Below, piece by piece: positions 31,941-35,338 of a stretch of 35,338 bases of DNA. Each line of letters begins with the position of its first letter. The first letter of the stretch is position 1. Where the stretch lies: the NCBI GenBank assembly GCA_964601355.1, contig CAZRNB010000015.1, forward strand, positions 1-35,338, given 5' to 3'. A model generated the notes under the pieces. That model worked only from the letters and a program-made list of their open reading frames with translations, was not told the DNA's origin and made no database searches. The position numbers and the translations under genes were made by a program. This DNA comes from CAZRNB01 sp964601355. GTDB lineage: Bacteria > Planctomycetota > Phycisphaerae > Sedimentisphaerales > Anaerobacaceae.

Positions 31941-33710
31941 ATGCCTACACCTCTGGAAAAATGGGTCCAGCAGCAGGCAAAACTTACTAAGCCGGATAAA
32001 ATCTTCTGGTGCGACGGCTCAGAAGAAGAGGCCCACAAGCTCATCGAAATCGGAATGAAAAAGGAGAAAATAGCCGAGCATAACGTTTTTTATGCGCTCA
32101 ATCATAAAACCTGGCCGAAAGCATATCTGCACCGCAGCCACCCTACGGATGTAGCCAGAACCGAGCAGTTGACCTTCGTTTGTCATTCCGACAAGGAAAC
32201 CGCAGGTCCCAACAACAACTGGATGGAGCCAAACGAGGCAAAACAACGGCTTACAAAGCTGTCCGACGGCTGTATGAAAGGCAAAACGATGTACGTTATG
32301 CCTTATATGATGGGGCATCCTGATTCGCCTTACGCGAAAGCCTGCGTACAGATTACAGATGTAAGCTACGTCGCGGTCAGCATGAGAATAATGACCAGAA
32401 TGGGTAAAATGGTCACCGAAAAAATAGGAACCCGTTCCGACTTTGTAAGGGGGCTCCATTCTGTTGGAGATTTTGACCAAAACAAGCGTTTTATCATGCA
32501 CTTTCCCGATGAAGATTTTGTCTGGAGCATAGGTTCAGGTTATGGCGGAAACGCTTTATTAGGCAAAAAATGCTTCTCGCTGAGGATCGCCTCCTGGCTT
32601 GGGTTTCAGGAAAGCTGGCTGGCCGAGCACATGGTCGTCTTAGGCGTAGAGGACCCGAAAGGTAACATTACGTATATCACTGTTGCAATGCCCTCCGCGT
32701 GCGGCAAGACCAACCTTGCAATGCTCGAATCAGCGCTGCCGGGCTACAAAGTCTGGACTATAGGTGACGATATTGCATGGTTAAACATCGGCCCTGACGG
32801 CAGATTATATGCAATAAATCCCGAAATGGGTCTTTTTGGGGTTGCGCCGGGGACTTCTATGAAGACCAACCCCAACATGATCAAGACGCTGAAGGCAGCA
32901 AAATTTTACCCGACTCTCTTTACAAACACCGCTCTTGATGTTGACACTAATCAGCCGTGGTGGGAAGGTTTAGATGGTTCTGTACCCGAAAACATAGTCG
33001 ATTGGCAGGGCAAAGCCTGGGATAAGTCGCAAGATACGAAGGCTGCGCATCCCAATTCCCGCTTCACGGTATCGATATATAACTCGCCCACGCTCTCGAA
33101 AGAATTCGACAACCCTGCGGGTGTCCCTATCTCAGCAATACTCTTTGGAGGCAGAAGAACACAACTGGTGCCTTTAATCACCGAGGCCTTCAACTGGCAG
33201 CACGGCGTATTTTTAGGCGCGAGAGGCCGCTCAGAGACGACCGCAGCAGCAGCTCATCAGGTCGGCATGCTGCGAAACGACCCGATGGCCATGATTCCTT
33301 TCTGCGGCTACAATATGGGCGATTACTTCGGCCATTGGCTTTCCATCGGTAAAAAACTTTCCTCTCCGCCAAAGATTTTTACGGTCAACTGGTTCAGGGT
33401 GGATGATAATGGCAAGTTTATCTGGCCTGGCTTCGGCGATAATATCAGGGCCTTGAAATGGATTATAGAGCGGGTAAATAATCGCGTGGGAGCAAAGGAA
33501 ACGCCAATCGGCCTGGTGCCGCATCCAAAGGATTTGAACCTCGAAGGACTAAACATATCGAAGGAAAATTTGGATAAATTATTCGAGGTTAATCATCAAG
33601 CCTGGCAGGCGGAGCTGCAGGACGTGGAGAAATTTCTCGGCCAGTTCGGCAGCCGTATGCCTGATGCAATAAGAAAGGAATATGAATCATTAACCAAAAA
33701 ACTGCGGTGA
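31941..33710 (+). CDS. pckG: Phosphoenolpyruvate carboxykinase (GTP)
   Basis: 589 aa from ATG 31941 (AGGG upstream); an in-frame ATG at 31923 is possible and adds six residues. Catalyses oxaloacetate + GTP to PEP + GDP + CO2, linking the TCA cycle with gluconeogenesis. Motifs: the P-loop MPSACGKTN (about residue 250), metal-binding IGDDIAWL, the PEPCK segment ISAILFGGRRTQLVPL, and VNWFRVDDNGKFIWPGFGDNIR. These are hallmark residues of the GTP-dependent, not the ATP-dependent, family, as is the length near 600. It stands alone, followed by a twin-hairpin terminator. Confidence 0.97.
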   Translation: MPTPLEKWVQQQAKLTKPDKIFWCDGSEEEAHKLIEIGMKKEKIAEHNVFYALNHKTWPKAYLHRSHPTDVARTEQLTFVCHSDKETAGPNNNWMEPNEAKQRLTKLSDGCMKGKTMYVMPYMMGHPDSPYAKACVQITDVSYVAVSMRIMTRMGKMVTEKIGTRSDFVRGLHSVGDFDQNKRFIMHFPDEDFVWSIGSGYGGNALLGKKCFSLRIASWLGFQESWLAEHMVVLGVEDPKGNITYITVAMPSACGKTNLAMLESALPGYKVWTIGDDIAWLNIGPDGRLYAINPEMGLFGVAPGTSMKTNPNMIKTLKAAKFYPTLFTNTALDVDTNQPWWEGLDGSVPENIVDWQGKAWDKSQDTKAAHPNSRFTVSIYNSPTLSKEFDNPAGVPISAILFGGRRTQLVPLITEAFNWQHGVFLGARGRSETTAAAAHQVGMLRNDPMAMIPFCGYNMGDYFGHWLSIGKKLSSPPKIFTVNWFRVDDNGKFIWPGFGDNIRALKWIIERVNNRVGAKETPIGLVPHPKDLNLEGLNISKENLDKLFEVNHQAWQAELQDVEKFLGQFGSRMPDAIRKEYESLTKKLR

Positions 33711-33727
33711 AAACGCCGAAAAGAAGA

Positions 33728-33782
33728 CCCCCAGTGGAACCGGGGGCTAAATATTTAGCCCCGCGTTTTACGCGGGGTTTTT
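33728..33782 (+). terminator. Twin-hairpin element T3, terminator of pckG
   Basis: CCCCCAGTGGAACCGGGGG (33728-33746; one imperfect pair), CTAAATATTTAG (33747-33758), CCCCGCGTTTTACGCGGGG (33759-33777), then TTTTTAT. The last hairpin with its T-run is a strong intrinsic terminator 18 bp after the stop codon. Confidence 0.88.
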
Positions 33783-33826
33783 ATCTAAAACATTGAAGAT
33801 CGAAATCATCAAAAAGGACACGGTAA

Positions 33827-35014
33827 ATGAAAAAAAAGACTATTCGGACCGGTATTATCGGGGCGGGCTTTGCTGCCACGTTTCACTTCGAATGTATCAG
33901 AAAAGTACACGGCACAAATGTCGAGATTGAAGGCGTATTCGCGATCGACGGCAAACAGGCTGCATCGTATGCAGCCGAGCGGGGTATCCGCTCCTTTGAG
34001 AGTCTGGAATCGCTGCTGGATAAAGTAGATGTCATTCACGTCTGCACGCCGCCGGTTGTTCACGAGCAGATAGCAGTTGCAGCTCTTAAGCAGGACAAGT
34101 TCGCCATTGTTGAAAAACCGCTGACAGGCTACTTTGGTGACGGCTCCAAGGATTTCAACGGCGACACGTTTCCAAAGCAGGTCGCGCTCGACCAGGCTTT
34201 GGCCGGCGTCACGCGGATGCTCGATGCTGAGAAAAAAAGCAAAGGCAGGATACTCTATGCGGAGAACTGGGTCTATGCCCCTTCGATTCAAAAGGAGCGC
34301 GAGATAATCGAAAAAACAGGCGCCCAGATTCTCTGGATTCACGGCGAAGAGGCACACTCAGGCTCGCACGCGGAAACTTATGCCTTCTGGAAATTTTCAG
34401 GTGGAGGAGTAATGATAGGCAAAGGTTGTCACCCGCTGACCGCGGCGCTTTATCTAAAACGCGTGGAAGGCAACGCCAAAAACAATAAACCCATTCGGCC
34501 CAAAGCGGTCACGGCTCGCACGCATGCGCTAACACGGCGGGCTTCATTTGAAGATAAGGGACACATTCGAGCGGATTACCACGACATCGATGATTTTTCC
34601 GTAATGCACGTAGTTTTTGAGGACGGCACGATTGCAGACATATTCGCCTCCGATATTATCCTCGGCGGCATTCATAACTGGCTTGAAGTCGCCGCGAACA
34701 ACCACCGTTCCATCTGCAATATAAATCCCAACACCGCGATGCAGACCTATAATCCGGTGGAAGATTATTTCAGGGACATTTACGTCGTGGAAAAAATCGG
34801 CACCAAGCAGGGCTGGTCGAATCCGCTGCCGGACGAGGACTGGTTCACGGGTTATCCGCAGGAGATGGAGGCCTTCTACCGAACCATTGCATACAACGAG
34901 CCGGTCCAAAGTGACAGCAGCCTCGCGGCTGACTGTATCGCGACAATATATAGCGCATACGTCTCCGCCGAAAAAAAGGGAACCGAGGTCGCTATCCCAC
35001 TACACAAAATTTGA
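33827..35014 (+). CDS. Gfo/Idh/MocA-family oxidoreductase
   Basis: 395 aa, start supported by AAGGA 9 nt upstream. The N-terminal Rossmann domain carries TGIIGAGFAATFH for NAD(P) binding, then VDVIHVCTPPVVHEQIAVAAL and the EKPLTG motif whose Lys is the family's catalytic/cofactor residue. The C-terminal alpha/beta domain holds the substrate site: GGGVMIGKGCHPLTAALYL with a His, and later NNHRSICNINPNTAMQTYNP. Members oxidise or reduce hydroxyls of sugars, inositols and similar compounds in the cytosol; the exact substrate is not readable. The EKPLTGYFGDG insertion after EKP is unusually long (GSKDFNGDTF), which points to a particular subgroup. No operon partner is seen. Confidence 0.9.
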   Translation: MKKKTIRTGIIGAGFAATFHFECIRKVHGTNVEIEGVFAIDGKQAASYAAERGIRSFESLESLLDKVDVIHVCTPPVVHEQIAVAALKQDKFAIVEKPLTGYFGDGSKDFNGDTFPKQVALDQALAGVTRMLDAEKKSKGRILYAENWVYAPSIQKEREIIEKTGAQILWIHGEEAHSGSHAETYAFWKFSGGGVMIGKGCHPLTAALYLKRVEGNAKNNKPIRPKAVTARTHALTRRASFEDKGHIRADYHDIDDFSVMHVVFEDGTIADIFASDIILGGIHNWLEVAANNHRSICNINPNTAMQTYNPVEDYFRDIYVVEKIGTKQGWSNPLPDEDWFTGYPQEMEAFYRTIAYNEPVQSDSSLAADCIATIYSAYVSAEKKGTEVAIPLHKI

Positions 35015-35338
35015 TAAGCAGTACGGTTCATATAATAAATGTCGCGTTAAATTCACCTTAAACAGAAACTATATGACCTGCAATATCTGTCACTTTGCAC
35101 ACCCCTCGCCATTCGTGTGTGACTAATTTTCCTGGTAGTATATAACAACTTCCTGACAAGATGTTATCCGTCGTTGTCATTGCGAGGGAGCGAAGCGACC
35201 GAAGCAATCTTATCTATCCAAAGGTTTAAAGGTTTAGATTGCCACGCCCACCTTCGGCGGGCTCGCAATGACAATTGACTGAGAGGGACAGCCACGAATG
35301 GCGGTTTGTTAAGCAGCATATCTCCTTCTCCACTGCTC
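35015..35338. other. Spacer at the window end with one repeat
   Basis: No gene recognised. An AT-rich stretch follows the oxidoreductase, then the GTCATTGCGAG palindrome copy 3, then sequence cut by the window end. Confidence 0.5.
35176..35272. repeat. GTCATTGCGAG palindromic repeat, copy 3
   Basis: GTCATTGCGAG start, GAAGCAATCT and AGATTGCCACG inside, CTCGCAATGAC end. The core has the same orientation as copy 1; the centre contains AAGGTTTAAAGGTTTAG, which is not in the other copies. Confidence 0.85.

Overview
The window reads as a chromosomal segment of a Planctomycetota bacterium, most likely class Phycisphaerae (an inference from gene content; no 16S rRNA or other decisive marker is present). 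The clues are a prepilin of the type with a GFTLIELLVVI leader and a C-terminal DGHV motif, a DUF1080 lipoprotein, a PQQ-type beta-propeller beginning WRGPDGTG, long LamG proteins, Gfo/Idh/MocA oxidoreductases, GTP-type PEP carboxykinase and repeat-rich intergenic spaces. Nothing suggests a phage or plasmid, and I found no tRNA, rRNA or CRISPR array.

Layout. 1-1752: the end of a secreted carbohydrate-binding-like protein and a prepilin-like protein whose leader is split by a short palindromic insert. 2289-5213 (minus): a P-loop ATPase and a TPR protein 3 nt apart, a candidate split STAND-like signalling or defence pair. 5223-6449: a 1.2-kb gene-free region with two perfect parS sites, one at each outer end of a 523-bp inverted-repeat segment, followed by parB (6450-7406) without an adjacent parA. 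7578-15084: large secreted or lipid-anchored proteins (ankyrin/RG-rich, LamG/PASTA, DUF1080). 15714-18143 (mostly minus): a polysaccharide-deacetylase-like protein, a Gfo/Idh/MocA gene remnant, and a two-gene unit of a retropepsin-like protease with an unknown 110-aa protein. 18583-35014: mainly housekeeping or metabolic genes (SDR, dtd, HAD phosphatase, exported O-methyltransferase, APC permease, ABC-2 transporter pair, prfB, leucyl aminopeptidase, PQQ propeller protein, folE plus a 6-pyruvoyl-tetrahydropterin-synthase-like protein, pckG, Gfo/Idh/MocA oxidoreductase).

Functional links: folE and the downstream PTPS-like gene are consecutive steps from GTP to a reduced pterin. The ABC ATPase and permease overlap and form one exporter. 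The ATPase/TPR pair and the protease/110-aa pair are each translationally close. The ParB/parS locus hints that the segment may lie near the chromosome origin (inference).

The most remarkable content is the repeats. At least seven short repeat families are visible: (1) a MITE-like element with ends GTACGTGTTTAG and 8-bp target duplications, one copy of which has inserted into another repeat so that the empty site can be reconstructed; (2) an in-frame palindromic element with arms CCCGTTAG/CTAACGGG found inside two unrelated genes; (3) twin hairpins joined by CTAAATATTTAG with co-varying stems, sitting at 3' ends of genes; (4) paired REP-like units; (5) GTCATTGCGAG palindromes; (6) a 53-bp twin hairpin bracketing the permease gene; (7) a GTTCATAGTTC repeat bracketing pepA. 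Several genes take their stop codon from such a repeat.
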